DNA of 62,000 nt from Lingula anatina (GCF_001039355.2 NW_019776013.1:453232-515231); one strand, 5' to 3'; positions 33,719 through 47,680 are shown, numbered from the stretch's first letter. The notes: generated by a model not told the origin, from the letters alone. Made by a program: numbers and translations.

Positions 33719-35736
33719 ATGGGGTGCGGGTCAAGTGCGAACTCGGTTCAAGCCACGCCAGCACTGGTCATCGTAGGGGGAGAGGAACAGATTGGAGAAG
33801 ACTGGACACGGTCCACCAAGATAGAGGTTTACAGGTTGCTGGGGTAAGTATAGTTTTTTAAATTATAAGCCTGGGGACCACAGCAAACGTACTGGAGATG
33901 AATACACATTATACATATTTGCCATCCAATAAAACTGTCAGAAAATATCGCAACCTCAAATACATTTTCGGTGATAAAATATGTACGTTTTCTGAACCAG
34001 ATATAAAGGTATAGACACGAAACACATTTGGACGCCTTTTACATTTCGCGTTGTTTTAATTGGATATGAAGTAAACGTTGGAGTAAAAAAAAAAAAAAAA
34101 AAAAAATACCCATCATAATAACGGGAAATCATAGTTTTCTTATCGAGTCTTGATCTAAAAAATAACGATGACTATGTATAACTTTTTTATTCTAACTGCG
34201 AAATTACTAACTTTTTACAGCTGCACGTTTTTGAAATCGTTTGATCTTCCCGGCAAGAACGGACATAATTTGATTGGTGGCTACTCGGTATCTGGACATA
34301 GCAGCAAGCCGCTGATTTTTATAACAGGTAATGTAAAGAAAATAATCCCTATATGTTATGGATTCCAGGCTACTGTACTTTTTCACACAGAAATAAACCC
34401 ACATCAGTGTATTTTTGCATCCATGTTTCGCGCGATTTCTTTAAATACCACGGGCAAGATCAAGGGCTGTTTCTGCAGTACTCTGTTTCGATATGTTAAG
34501 GATTTACAAAATTTAAAGAAATATGTCTGCTATTTTTAAAAAGTTCTCTTGGAGAAGAAAAACGCTGCTTCACTACCGCATTCTTTGCGATTGCTACTGT
34601 AGTGAGTTTCGCCCTGCAGTCACAATAGCCCCAAACAAAATTTCGTGCTTGACGTGTGTTTGCCGTACCAACTGAATTCTTAGTACATTTTCATTAATCA
34701 GGACGACCGTCCACTATGCAGCAATATCTGGCTTTATATTCATTTAGCATGGGGGATGTGAGGGACATATGGAATAATTTTAGACTTACCACGTTTTTAA
34801 CCGCGTCAAACAAAGTTATGATAAATAAATAAAGTGAAAACTATCAGCAAAAGTTTAGTATTTTAGGAAATCTTTACAGCACATCACGGAAGAGAAGGAG
34901 ACATAATGTCAATAGTATCATGCCCCCTGGGTTAAATAAACGTATTTTTCTAAACTAATTTATTACCACATTTGAACTTCTCATTTAGAATTTCCCATTA
35001 AAACTTATACCGCCCCTTTTTTTTTTATCTCACTACAGGAGGCTACTATAAAGAAGACAAGGAACCAACACAGGAATTCTGGAAGATAAATCTCTCCCAG
35101 TCTCCAAATGAAAGCTACATGGAACAGCTGCCAGACATGCCTGTGGCCATGAAGGATCACAAGTCCTGTATTCTGACTTCTGACAACGAGGCATTCCTTT
35201 ACATAGTCGGCAACAAAAATATCAGTCTACGATTCAATTTTTCCAGCGAAACCTGGGAGCATCTTCCCAAGTTACCCGAGGAAATGGCAATCATACAAGG
35301 TCTCCATTATGTAGCAGGCATATTGTACTGTATGGGTGGCGGCTCCATGTACTCCCACAAGCCATCAGAGGGGATAAAGGGATCATGGAACATGTGCATA
35401 GATGATAACAGTTTCCCACATGGACTTACAGCAGATGCTGCAGGAAAAATATACACTTTTGCAACTGGAAAATCTCTCCACGAGTTTGAGCCCCAGTCTC
35501 GACTTCTCTCCAAAGTCTGCGATATTAATCCACTGGACATACAGGGTCATGGGGCAATGGTGGGATTTGGGGACAGGACCAATTCATATCTGTATTTTAC
35601 TGGAGAACATAAAAAGGACACAAAAGTGGATGTGAACAGGGTGATAGAGTTTGATTTAGAAATGCATAGAGCTGTTGTTGCCGGGTACCTTAAACATAAG
35701 AACCATGGCCATATTGGGCTAATTGTTCTTATGTAG
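33719..35736 (+). CDS. Kelch-like beta-propeller protein with MGCGSS lipidation start
   Basis: Three exons, 33719-33843, 34221-34327 and 35039-35736, join in phase (2, then 1) to 309 aa. The N-terminus MGCGSS has glycine 2 and serine 6 for N-myristoylation and cysteine 3 for palmitoylation, predicting membrane attachment. The rest has kelch-type blade patterns: 'LIGGYSVSG', 'GGYYKED', 'MEQLPDMPVAMKDHKSC', 'WEHLPKLPEEMA', 'YCMGGGSMY', and a final 'VVAGYLKHKNHGHIGL' strand. The blades are diverged, so the propeller count is uncertain. No catalytic residues are evident; a protein-interaction adaptor is the likely role. The third exon is repeated at 47904-48601. Confidence 0.8.
34083..34106. repeat. 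Poly-A tract in intron
   Basis: About 23 A bases inside the first intron of the kelch-like gene. Confidence 0.85.
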
Positions 35737-35988
35737 ACAACTCCTCGTTTTATACAAGAGGATTGTGACTAAGCTTGAGAAAATTGTTGTATTTTGCCAA
35801 CATGTTTAAGAACCTTTGTGAAAAGGGTTTCATACTTCAGAAGCTGAATGGAACTAGAAAAACTTTCTTCTGAACACAAATAGATAGTATTACACGGATT
35901 GAAGTTTTTTCTTTAACTTTTTATAAATGGATGTCATTTTCACTATCATTTCACTTTATCTTTTCGTTTTGAAAATCTTTTTTGTTTC

Positions 35989-35994
35989 AATAAA
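35989..35994 (+). terminator. Polyadenylation signal of the kelch-like gene
   Basis: AATAAA about 255 bp after the stop codon, in a T-rich context. The same signal is conserved in copy B near 48854. Confidence 0.6.
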
Positions 35995-37267
35995 TTTACT
36001 TATAATATTGTAAACATAATGAAAACCACAAAAATTGACATGAAAATGAATTTCATTCTTTAAGAACAAAAGATTTCTCTTCACTGTACTGTAATAAATA
36101 TGTATAATTATTCCTCCATAGATCATGTACAATAAATATGATGCATTCAACAGCACTTCCTGTGCTAATTCAAAACTTGTGATGGTTCATTTATAATTCA
36201 CAATGTTGTTATACTTATGGATAAAAATGACTCAATTGATAACAATGAAAATATGCAGCAACAAAGTTTCCATTTACCTTTATAAATGCAGTCTTTTTGT
36301 CATTGTTTACCTACTGAATGCAAATGCTGCCTCCCTGTCTCAACGATTCTTCAAAATTCGCTTTAGATTCTTTGCTTTTTCAAACAAGCACCTGTAAAAT
36401 CCGCATTAAAGTCTCCAAGTGCATGTATACATGTACACTAAGTGATAAGCATACCATCTGCTGAGATGAATTACATCTAGTCAACCTCTAACGCATCTTA
36501 GACCCATGATGTAAGCACGGCTCCCATGCCAAATGCCAGTAAAATTGAGGTCATAATATTTTGTGCATTTCTTCTGGTTACTGGTCACTGTTTCTGCTTT
36601 AGCCCAAAAGATTCCTAGACCTTTGGAGATTTAAATTCTTGGCCAAGACTGCTCCCAATTCCCATATACCTCTGGCATTTCTTGAAACCATTTACATGAA
36701 CAACTTCCATCTCTCATATTGTAAAAACTATGGTGATGGCAACCATACAATTTTTTAAAATTTAGTTGTCATTTTATATAATCCAACTCCAGTATTTCCT
36801 GGAGGACCTCCACAGATCAATGTCGCTATACGTGCACCATTCCATACAAAAATCTGAACACAGGGTTAAGAAATTTAGGCTTGAAAGATTTTAAATTACT
36901 CTCAAATCATATCTATGATTTTATACTCCTTGTTTAGTTAATGCCTAATGTTCAATAGAAAGTTCTTATCTTAAAAAAACTGTACACTGTTAACATTTTC
37001 TGTTATATATATATAACTTTAAATTCAGGACACTTTAGGGAACATGAAATACAAACATTTTGTTTTTTACTCACCCAATTAATAATTGAAAAGGATACGT
37101 CCAAAATAAAATATATGTCTGGAAGGAAAATCTGTCAAGGAAAACAGAAGAGAAGTCAATATTAACAAGGTTACCTATATTTTCTTTCTGCTATATATTC
37201 ATTGTACAGATTGTGTTAATCCCCATACATATCTCCAGTAATCTAGGATGCAAGTTACATTTGTAGG

Positions 37268-37642
37268 TTAACAATGAAAATTTTTGAAAGCAAAAAAAAA
37301 AAAGAAAATAGTGTAAAATAAGTATAATATTATCCATGTTAACAAGGATACAAATAAACCTCCTAGTAATCCTCCTGTAAAGAAACCTATTCTGGATCTG
37401 AAATATCTGTGCCACTGGGATCCTGCCTTCATCAACAGCATCACCTAATAAAAGAGAAAAGACTATATTCTGTATCAAATATCAAAATCAAATGTAGCAA
37501 TGACAGCTAAAACTATATTCTGTATCAAAATCAAATACAACTGTAAGAAACCTTAACAACATTAAATGACCCCCCCTTTTTTTTGGGGGGGGGGGATGTC
37601 TTTAATCTTTCTATTTTTTTGAAATTATAAATTTCAATTTTT

Positions 37643-37680
<38 letters not shown>

Positions 37681-38254
37681 TTTACAATCCTTGCTATAAT
37701 ATGCTACACTAGGCAGTTATTAGGGACAATGTTCAAATTCTATTTAAAAACAAAAATATTATGTGCAAAGAAACATACTGATAAAATGAATGCAGTAACA
37801 AAGTAAAAAATAAATCCAAACAATCCAGTCAGTCCCAGTATCCCTGCAGTAGACCCAGACAGCGCAGACATCGATGTTCTACAGTAATCCAAAACAGCTG
37901 CATTCTGACGCATGGACACCTCACTGTAGGCTGTTGGTTCTTTTAATGAAAACAGAAATAAATGTTATGGGCATTGAAGAGTGATCTCAACTTGTTGAAA
38001 AATATTATTATCACACAAGACGTACAAAGGAACCGGCGGCAAGGAGTTTTATGGTGCTCGACTACCTACATATATGGCATGGCAAATTCCTTGATTATCT
38101 TGCAATAAATTTAGAAACCAAGATTATCAAGTGTACGTCGTTGGCAGATATGTGCCTTTTATTGTAAATGCCCTGTTTTTATCAAATCAGGGCAGAGTTA
38201 ATTACCTTTTCTTGTGGACCGTCTCGGTGTTTTCACTGCCATGGTGGTCGCCAT
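37268..38254 (-). CDS. EMC6: ER membrane protein complex subunit 6 (copy A, extended C-terminus)
   Basis: EMC6 is a small multi-pass subunit of the ER membrane complex, which inserts transmembrane segments of tail-anchored and multipass proteins. Exons: 38254-38206, 37939-37779, 37444-37268 (phases 1 and 0), giving 128 aa. The hallmark sequences '[13 protein letters not shown]', '[15 protein letters not shown]' and '[11 protein letters not shown]' match the conserved family, with three hydrophobic segments. After 'ILYLF' the codon is TAC, where copy B has the stop TAA, adding 15 residues (phenylalanine-rich). The usual family length is about 110 aa, so copy B is the normal form. Confidence 0.93.
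37564..37675. repeat. C/T/G homopolymers and a ~30-base poly-A
   Basis: Simple sequence in the second EMC6 intron: C and T runs, a G run, then about 30 A bases at 37645-37675. Copy B has a shorter A run at 50579-50601. Confidence 0.85.
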
Positions 38255-38566
38255 TTTTATAAGATGCGGAGTGAATGTTTTGGAATCTATTCATTTTGAA
38301 ATTTCACAACGTAAAACTTAAAGTTTTGATAAAATTTAATGTTATATCGATTAATTTATAACATAAAGTAAATATAGATATAACTGGAAGTAGAAATAAA
38401 GACCAAAACATTCAGCTGCGGAATTGCTCCTGCGCAGGATACCTGCGCAGAATTCAAAGTGAGCAAGGGGGGCAAAAAAGTTTATGAAGTATTTTATTCA
38501 GTTGCTGTTCATTGAGAAAGCCCTGTAAGGAAAGCGTAAAGTAGAGTGTAGGCTACACACAAGAAG
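38255..38566. promoter_or_regulatory. Bidirectional promoter between EMC6 and a divergent gene
   Basis: Between the EMC6 start and a probable non-coding first exon on the + strand (donor aagaag|gtaagg at 38566) lie two ctgcgcag motifs (near 38430-38450), the half-site of NRF-1-type housekeeping promoters. They are conserved in copy B. The transcription starts are inferred, not seen. Confidence 0.5.
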
Positions 38567-40423
38567 GTAAGGACACTTAACGAGGGCACTGACAATGAAC
38601 ATCCAGTGGTGAAATCGAAAGCACAATCGCTGTGAGAAATTAGTTGAGAGTTGTCGTTGGATCATGATTGTGCTTGGAGTATGCTGCACAGCAACTGTTT
38701 TAGAAGAAAGCAACAAAAAGACGACATTCATTCAAGCCAGTGCTTGTAATAAAGTTTCCAAATTAACGGGCAATGTTTAACATGTTGCACAATTGCTGTA
38801 AATATCCACATTATAGTGCATGTCATTCATTATGTTTAGACAAAAACTTTATGATATAGTTGTAATAAGGAGAGCTTGAACTGAAGCTGAGTGACTGTGG
38901 GGGGCGTCTAAACTCGAGCCCTTTTCACATTCCATTATATCTTAGCGATATAGCATTGCCATTACATGTTGAAATGTTCTACCATAAAATTATGCTACAG
39001 AGGAGTTTGCTTCCTTTCACAAATTAGCTTTCTGACGTTTAGGAGAAAGTTAATCAGTTGAGCTTGTTATGCACAGCCTGACAGGGGTGGGGTTAGGTTT
39101 ACTATCCAATATGATAGCCAGCCTTTTCAGTTTCTGAACAGTATACATTGTAAATAAAAGAAGTTAGTGCACAAGTTGGGTGAGTGATTACATATGATAA
39201 ATATGTATTTAAGGTCTCTGAAAAGTTAACATGCAGCAAAGGTATACAGGTTTAAAACTGTGTTGTGAAATTTAATCATTTTGTGATAACACTCATTTCA
39301 AGTCATTAGCTTGTTAAAAACTAGTCAACAGTCATGTCTTGTTATATGTCATTCTTTGTATTAAGGTATATGGAATGCAGTGGGGTGAGTAATAATGAAG
39401 TGTTAAAGGTAACACTGAAGGTCTCTGACATGTTAACCTGGTGTCGATGAGTCATTTTAGACTTAATCAGAAATTTGTGTGTGTGGAAAAGATGCACAAA
39501 ATTAAGAAAGTACCTACAGGACTTAATGTTAAAAACATATAAAAAACAATTTGAATTGATTAATTGCACATGTTAATTTTTTCATAGTTTTTGACATTGT
39601 GACGGTGAGTGGACCCTTGGGATGCCTTTAACACAATGTTAGATGAAATGAATATGTGTATGTGCCATTCCCAAAAGGTCCTTTTGTAGTCAACCTTTTT
39701 TGCCGAGAGGGCCATTTGAAGTAATATGGTACTCTAAGTAATATATCAAGTTTTTTATAGGTTTTGTTTTTGCAACAATCCTTATCTTTTGGTTATATAT
39801 TTTTGAAAGGTTTCTTTAAGTGAAACAACATGATAATTATAAGATAATTTATTGTGAAACCAGCTTTCATTAAGAGTAGCATTAGTGATTTGGCAAAACT
39901 GGAAACTAGGCCAAGTGTGACAACTGTTTTCACCATGTGATAAAAATATATTTCAGCTGTCAAAATAGGGGGAAATACCATTAAAGTGAAAAAAATCACT
40001 TGAGCAAAAGCTGTTTGAAATCAAACTTGTAAATGAATACCTTTTTTTAATGAATGACAAGCTTACCATAAGAAAAGAAATTTATCTTTATTAGTAAAAG
40101 ATCCCCATCATGTCATAGGAGAAGATCACACTTTTTCCATTCATGATATCATCTAGTTCTATCTGTACACTTATAAGTAAGTTATGACTTTATGGCCAAT
40201 AAGAATATCTGTTTTTGAAAAATAATTCCTTTTCGGTAAGACTTTTTTGGTATAGATTTTAAAGCTCAACATGGAAATCTGTATCTGTGCACTTATCTTA
40301 TTGCTGTATCTCATAGCTATATATAATCATATTACTGTGAAGTTATGTCAATTATGCATGATTTAACTTTGGTTGGTTTTTAGATAATTGTTTTTCTTGA
40401 TCAATTAACTTTTTGTCTTACAG

Positions 40424-40522
40424 GCTCGCAGCTGACATTCGATCACTGTTGCAGTTGAAGCTATGTCAGTCATCTTACTTAGGCATCACGCATGCAGTGA
40501 GCAGTCATAATTCTTCCTGGCG
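40424..40522 (+). other. Probable 5' UTR exon of the divergent gene (copy A)
   Basis: Bounded by cttacag and gtaagt, 99 bp, with no frame open in a way that connects to other exons. Conserved at 53335-53433 in copy B. Likely non-coding exon 2 upstream of the coding exon at 46242. Confidence 0.45.
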
Positions 40523-43500
40523 GTAAGTCTTTTATGAACTTTCTATGCCTGATTCTGGCCTCAGGGTTATGGTACGGAATTGACCTTTTTGGACAAAATT
40601 TATTTTGTGGTAAAGAAAATGATTTTGCTCATTTGTTGCCATTTTGTCCATGATTTTGCTGATTGTAGATTAAGTCAGAAAATGATATAAGATTTACAGA
40701 TGATGGTCTGTCAGAAAATCTTTGCCAGCTGATCATATGGTAGGTGACATCTTTGATTTATAAACTTATATGGCACAACTCTGACACAGGCTGCTGCTGT
40801 TGGATACATCTCTGTTTTTGTAATTAACTGTTTTCACCACTTTAACACCAATTTTGATGACATGCATGTTTGGTGAAAATAACAAGGTGATGGTATATTT
40901 TTAATGTTGGAGTGATGGCAGTGATGTTTATTACTGGGTTTTAGTGTAAGTGTTGTTAGTGTACACACCCTTGAAGCTACAGTGAGAACAGGTGTTGCAA
41001 GTAATACGCCAGGTCTTATCTACACCAGGTAACACCAGGCTGTTTTGATGCTTGCAGGTAACCCAGTTTTCTCTGTAATGTTGGACATTAAGATTTTTTG
41101 TTGAGGACTGCATTTTGAACTATGTCTGCAATTGTATATGATATATTAAATTACTGACGTAATTATACTGTTGATGAATCATTTGTAATTAATCTGGATA
41201 TATCTGTAACATTATTAATGACAAGAAGTGCTGTTTTTTATATCCCGACCTTCCATTATTCCATATTGCTTTTCATGTCACGTTTCTCAGGAGCAAGGTG
41301 TTAAGAAACAAAATTGGGCATAAAAATTGTGAATTATAGTTGATGTATCGTGGTATGTCCAAAGATAAGGCAACTCCCAAGATTTGCCCAACATAAGATC
41401 AGTTGACAGCTTACTGTGTGTACTACTTCTTTCTCTAGATATATCATATTTGACTCTCCAGATGGTGTAACCTAATTATTTCATGTAATTTGATCTTTAT
41501 AAGGGTAAGCAAGACAAAGGCATTGTTTGATAGTGCACTTGAGCTTGATGGCTTTTTCTAAGTGAACATGATCTATAAAATATGAGAATATCACAGCATT
41601 TTATATCTACAGTGCTAATTTGTTAACCTTACATAAGGCTAGGCTGTGTGACTCAGCTGAGAGAAGAGAGTCCAGTAGCCTTACTCCAGGATGTGTAAAT
41701 CAAATGCAAATTTTCTGTTGCAACTTTCTCATTCCTTTGTGCCAGATACGGATCTGCAAGGAAGGTTAATGTGTGGAAATTACATTCTGTTGCCATTGTG
41801 AAGAAGAGAATTAGATTATTCTGTTGATTTTTTACTTTCTTTTGTAATCCCCAGTGAGGTTTTCTGTGCATTTCTCTGTGATCAGCAAGGATTCTGCAAA
41901 CTTCACTTGAAAGGATCCATCTGCATGTTCACTTGCTGTATCATCACTTCAAATATTGGTTTGGAAAATAAAGTGCATTTTTTTCTTTAATATGCTAGTA
42001 CTCACATGCATATTAAAAAAGTATTGTAGTATTTTGAGAATTGCATCAAAGCTAAATGAGTGTGGTAGTGATTTACATGTGGTTCTCCAAGTTGAATTTG
42101 CTGGATGGTTCTTTATATATAAATATATTTAATGAATTGAAATCATAATTAAATTGTTTTGTTATTAAATTGTCCTGTTCCATTTCCTTAATACAACAGC
42201 ATTGGCAAACTCTGTACCAAAGGCACCAATTTAGAAAAGACTAAGGCAGTCCCATTCGACACATATATATTTAATGACAAGTATCTAAGAACCCAGTAGT
42301 GTCTGTAATACATTTCCTTTAGAATTGCTTATCACCTTCTTCCAGTTAACTGAATACAGATCAATAAAGTTTAACTATTAGGATTTTCTACTATGAAAAG
42401 ATTTAATTGTCTATAAAATGCCAGGTCCCCTTTGGCTCTGCTATGGACACAGAATGGCCCATGAGACTCAATTTATGTTCTCAATTGGTCAGTCTTTGTG
42501 GAATATGATGAAGATGTGATATTTTTCAACTTCGTCTTATTTGAATTATTTCTTTCAATATATATACTAAGCAGATATCCAGATACAAATGTCTGCTTCT
42601 GATTTTTTAAAATCAGGTTATATGCTATTTATCAGTGATAAAATAAATGAAAAAGAAAAAGAATCAACAGCCAGAATGCATAAAAATGGTTAGCAACCCT
42701 AATAGTGACATTCTCATTTACTGTCATTGAAGGTCATATCTGATTGACCTGAAATCCCTTAGTGCCAAAAGACACTTTCCTCTTACCAAGAGATAAGCCT
42801 TTAGTTAATTGCCTTTCAGCCACAGTATTTGCTATTAATTGTGTCTCCTTCATGATTCATTTGTGTGCAAATTATAGGTTTTTACATATGATTTTGAATT
42901 TGCACCAGTTTCAACATTAGCAACGGCTTTCCCTTACTGCATTATCATTTTATCATTTTTGCATTTAACAATAGGTTGCCTTTTTTTTTCGAATTGAATG
43001 CTTTCACTTCTCTCCTATGTTGCCTAGACATTAATTTTTTCAACACACTTAGCAAAATGAGAATACTCCAGGAAATCCTAGACTTAATGCATCCCCTCTC
43101 TGGGAGTTTCCCGTTTCCAGCTCAATTTGAACACTCCATTAACTTCAGTGTATCTTTACTTAAAGTATAATGAAGTGAATCGTATGTAATTTTCCTCTCT
43201 GTATGTCTGTGTACATATGAACCACTGTGACAGGATAATGATTCTGAAGAATTAGTGGACGTATATTTTGAATATTGACCAGTGCTGAATAAGTAGATGC
43301 ACTTCTGAACCTAGGGTCTTCGGTAAAGGTCGACTGAACATACTAGTTGTTAACTAATGGGATTTGAAGAGCATTCTGAGGAGCGTGTGAAGGTGGGTGA
43401 AAGTATCTTTTGGGGGGGGGGGGACTAGAAGAACATACTTGCACTTGGTTGTTGAAATCTGAGTTTAGCTGTTTGTTATTGGTGACTCTTGAAGAAGGAA

Positions 43501-46241
43501 GTATACTTAACAAATGATAACGAATTCAAATTCCAATATCACGTACTGTACTAGCGTTATGTAAACGGAATAAGCCCAGATGTGGTGACATGTTCATCAG
43601 TAAGGGTCTGACTGAATTGAAATTCAGATTTTATATAAAATATAGAGCATAATAGTAAGACTTGACGTGAATATCTCAGTCCTATTGAAATGTCCATTGA
43701 AGACTGAGGTAGGGATAGCTATATAATGTGATGATATCAATAACTGAAGTCGTGTAAACAAAGTTGCTCATTGAAGATAGATTAAAGATTATCGATTTGA
43801 TTGTATACTTTCATTAAGATATAACATATCTCCGTGATACCAGATAAAATATTTTACTGTGATCTTAGAGCGAGTGATGGAGCCATTTCACAGATGTGTC
43901 TGCATGTGTGCATCTGTTAATGCATGTTCTCACTGACACGCTTAAAAGCATACAGTCTAGACCTGTGCGACTTCTGTAAGGAAACCAGGCTGAAAAAAAG
44001 CCCGTCAGTGCTATACTGATAACACCAGTGCTTCATAGACTACGGTAATTGCTTAGTATTTTTATCCACCTCACAGTTCTTCCCTATTCAATATTTTCAT
44101 TTTTTTTTTTTCGAAATTTACCATTTTCAAACACTCACAGAAATAAACTTCATGACATGAAGCCAATTAGCTTTTTAAAACTTAGGAATCAACATAACAG
44201 TTATGTATTACCAACAAAGCATTTATATTTGGCAAAAATTATCAATTCAAAGTTGTTCAAATTTCTAGAGTGATTACTGTAATAGAGCTGCCTGCCTGAC
44301 ATCAGTGGCTTATGATTAGGGTTATTAGGAGTCTCTAGGGATACCAATCTAAGAAGGTCTATCACATGGTCATTGAATACTACTTTAGAACGCAGTATGG
44401 ACACTAAACAGTGGGTTTTACAGCCATGTCATTTGAGAGTACTTGGAGTTAACAAACACCATTACTTTTCCACAGTACAGCCCCCTCCCCCTCACACGCA
44501 CACACACGCACAAATATCTAGCACTCTCAGTATATTTTTTCCGTGAAGTATTCCATCTGAAATCTATTGGAATTGGTTTATTGGTACCTTTTTTTGCTTT
44601 CCCTTTCCCACCCCCCCACCCCCCCCTTTTTAGACTTATTTTTACCTGTACTGAATTGCCCGAGTCATACAATCTTGCAATTAGATTAGTGAGACAAAAT
44701 TAATATAAGAATTTAATTGGGTTATTCCTGACCCAACTAATATGGTAACAAAGGCCAAACATTCATGCACAAATCTAGGCCAGCAGAATGCGCTCTCTGA
44801 TGGCAAGACCCTAATAAATTTCTTTTTACTCTGTGAGATATATTCTGAATTGAATGTGTGATGAATGCAATTTAGATTGGTATACCTTGTAATAGGGTTG
44901 CTGTAGGTCATGTAACACTGTCAGATGGGATATTAGCTCACTAGGTTGCATATGGTTATCACTTGAAATTCCATTTGTATAAATGTGAATCTTATAAATG
45001 ATTATTGGTGTTATGGGAAAGGACAAAAACCAAGTTGCCTTGGATTACTGTCAGTGCTATAGTGCTTCAAGACTGCAAATGGTAATTGAAATCATGAAAT
45101 TACTTTGAATATAATATGTATTTTGAATCATGACCAGTTTTTCCCCTTCTTTTTCCTTTTTTTTTTGTATTCAGATGTTCCTTTGTGTTGTGCTATTATG
45201 TTACTGTATCAGTGTATGCAGTGCAGTTGGCCTTTAGTTGTATAGGGGGCAGCACCTCACACTGTTGTATATCTGGTTGCTGTCTGTCTGTATGGATCTG
45301 AAACTTTTTGGCTTGAGCCCATCCTGCACATTCGGAACATTAGATCTTTCTTTTTGAGGTGCTATTTTCACATGATTATTATTCTAGGGAAATTGATTTA
45401 ATTAATTTTGTTTGACTTTAATAGGTGATAACTTAATTTTCAAGAATAGAGGAGAGAAAAAATGAAAAACCACAAAAATGCCTTGAAGTGTTCATATGGG
45501 CATGCACAGTTTTGGACAATAACCAGCAATATGTCAGAAATTTTGTAAAACAAGAAACAACAACAGGGGATTGAACAAGTTGTATTTGGATATTGTCTTG
45601 GATACCCATAGCTTGGGAGAAAAATGATACTTCTATTTATCACATAGAAGATGTCTGAGAGTTTTGTTTCTAGAAAAAAAGTGATTGTCTGTTGGAGATG
45701 GCTACACAAAGTCTAGTCAGTCGATAAGATGGCTCACGTCTTCTGTGTGATAGCTTAAAACTTTCTCTGCATACAGTTCACATCATCAGGCCCTTTTTAT
45801 GTGATAGCATGGTAAAATATCTGTAAGCAAATCTGGGGTATTGTTGGAATGATTTGAGATGAAAAGACGTAGTTGGGGAAAGAGTTCAAGAAGTATCTAT
45901 AGCCTACAGGACAGTTGAAACCTCACTTCTTTGGCATGGTTACAGGTTTTCAGATATGCGATCTTTCATTTTGTAATATCTATAAAAGGGGTTGCTGTTG
46001 CTTTTGCTCTGGCATTTCTATCGCTTGTGGGGCAAAGCTTCGAGTTGTTACCATTTGCATAGAACTTTTTCATCTCGGCCTGTTTGTATGACATGTTTGT
46101 CCAGTGGCACTGAAGTCAGTTGACAACATTGCTTACAAAACAAAACTACTCCCAAAGAAAACAGTGAGAGAAGTCTGTGGATACATTGAGCACATATCTA
46201 ACAAGAAAATAAGTTTTTTATACTTCGCAATCTGCAGTAGG
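40523..46241. other. Long intron of the divergent gene, nothing else seen
   Basis: AT-rich sequence without supported exons; a G run near 43412-43423 and C and T runs near 44585-44630 differ in length in copy B. Confidence 0.4.
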
Positions 46242-46360
46242 ATGTATCACAGACAGCAGCAGCAGCGGCGGAACTCTGGGGCCTCCCTGGCAGGGGCGAG
46301 GGTGGCCGCGGGGATCTTTGACCACTGGAGGATGTTTGAGGCGAGCCAGGAAGAGGACAG
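46242..46360 (+). CDS. First coding exon of an unidentified gene (copy A)
   Basis: ATG at 46242 opens 'MYHRQQQQRRNSGASLAGAR' and continues to 'WRMFEASQEEDR' before a donor (acag|gtaggg), phase 2. An acceptor-like tctgcag ends at 46237. The GC content is clearly higher than the surroundings and the sequence is conserved in copy B. The remaining exons are not in the window or were not recognised. Family unknown. Confidence 0.5.
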
Positions 46361-47680
46361 GTAGGGAGGAAGGGACAGACTCTCACTAACTTTTTTTTTT
46401 ACCGAATGATAATCACACTTAACTTTGGTAACAAAATTGATTCAAAATAATTTATTATCCATACATTATGATCCGTATGTTATAAATGTGATTCTTTCCA
46501 CTGATATTTATATAAACATTCTGGATCATTGTTTAGGATGTAGGGGCAAATAAATACATATAAGGAACGTAAAGAAAATGTGAATCCATACAGATAAGGA
46601 CATAGGACTGGACTGTAAATTCGATGGAAAAGTTGAACATGGTTCTCTGAGACTGTTGAGATTTGAATTCCAAACCACAACTTTTGAAGTTTTCTTGTTT
46701 TTCTGCATTTTTATAACAACTTTTTATCAGTAAATAAAGCATCTCCATCAGTATTACATTGTTTGATTGGTAAGACAAATCCAGATCAAACATTTCAGTA
46801 TATTTTAGGAGTAGGTTTTTTTTAAAAAAGAACCTGACCACGTAGAAGGCAAATCAATCTTGAAAGCTGGATTGAAACCTAATGGAATAATGTACGCATA
46901 GACAGGATTACTTGTCCATTTGTCTATTATTTTATTACCAGTAGGATGCCCAGAAGCTTGACATTATAATCGATAGAATCAGAAGACTTGGGTTAGATTT
47001 ACCAGAGTACTAAACGATACTTTCACAAACAGTATTGATCCTAAGTCATCTTTTAGGAAGGGGTGTGAAATTGTCGTTATTTTTTGAAAGCTTTTTTATT
47101 GCTAGTGTCATTATTTTATAAACTGTATTGATTCAGACAGGAAGCAGTGTGAAAATTATGTTTTTTAGAAAGCTTTTGGGGTGATGTCATAAAATGTTCT
47201 GTGGCCAGAGGTTTTTTGGATGGAGTTGTGTCACGGAAGGGTGCCAAATTCTCAGTGTTTAAAAGCTCTCTTTTGTTTCAATGACGTAGATGTGCATTAA
47301 GCCATTGAAGATGGCTTTAAGCAACATTGTTTCTGGAAAATTGGGCAAAGAAGAGAAAATAATAGAATATGGATAGATATAGTGGAGTAGGATGATGGCA
47401 AGTAAAGTGAAATACATGATTCAGGAAAGAAGTGTTTTTTTTTTTTAGCATTTTTTCATGTATTTCGTGTTTTTTTTTCTTTTCCTATGTAGAAATAAGG
47501 TAAACACTCATTAACTTTTCACCATTTTTTCCTTTCTTCCTCAGTCAGTCATTGGTATCAACTATTTTTTCGCTTCACTTCTTGTGTCCCCAGACGATAT
47601 GTGGTCTTGACAGCCAAAATGTTGATGCTTTGGGTTTGTTACCAGAAATTTCTTTGAGGGGAAAATAGAACTGCGTTCCA
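46361..47680. other. Intron sequence, no exon seen
   Basis: AT-rich, with T runs near 47434-47480, up to the assembly join. Confidence 0.4.

Larger units (their letters stand above)
34824..47680. repeat. 12.9-kb duplicated block, copy A
   Basis: Aligns throughout with 47694-60646, with scattered substitutions and small indels (a few percent by eye). Starts at aataaataaagtgaaaa in the second kelch intron and ends at the N at 47681. Contains kelch exon 3, EMC6 and the first exons of a divergent gene. Confidence 0.95.

Noticed and set aside
46104-46241. N-terminal extension of the 46242 coding exon
   Set aside because: It begins at GTG, has AT-rich composition unlike the following exon, and is better read as UTR or intron before the tctgcag acceptor.
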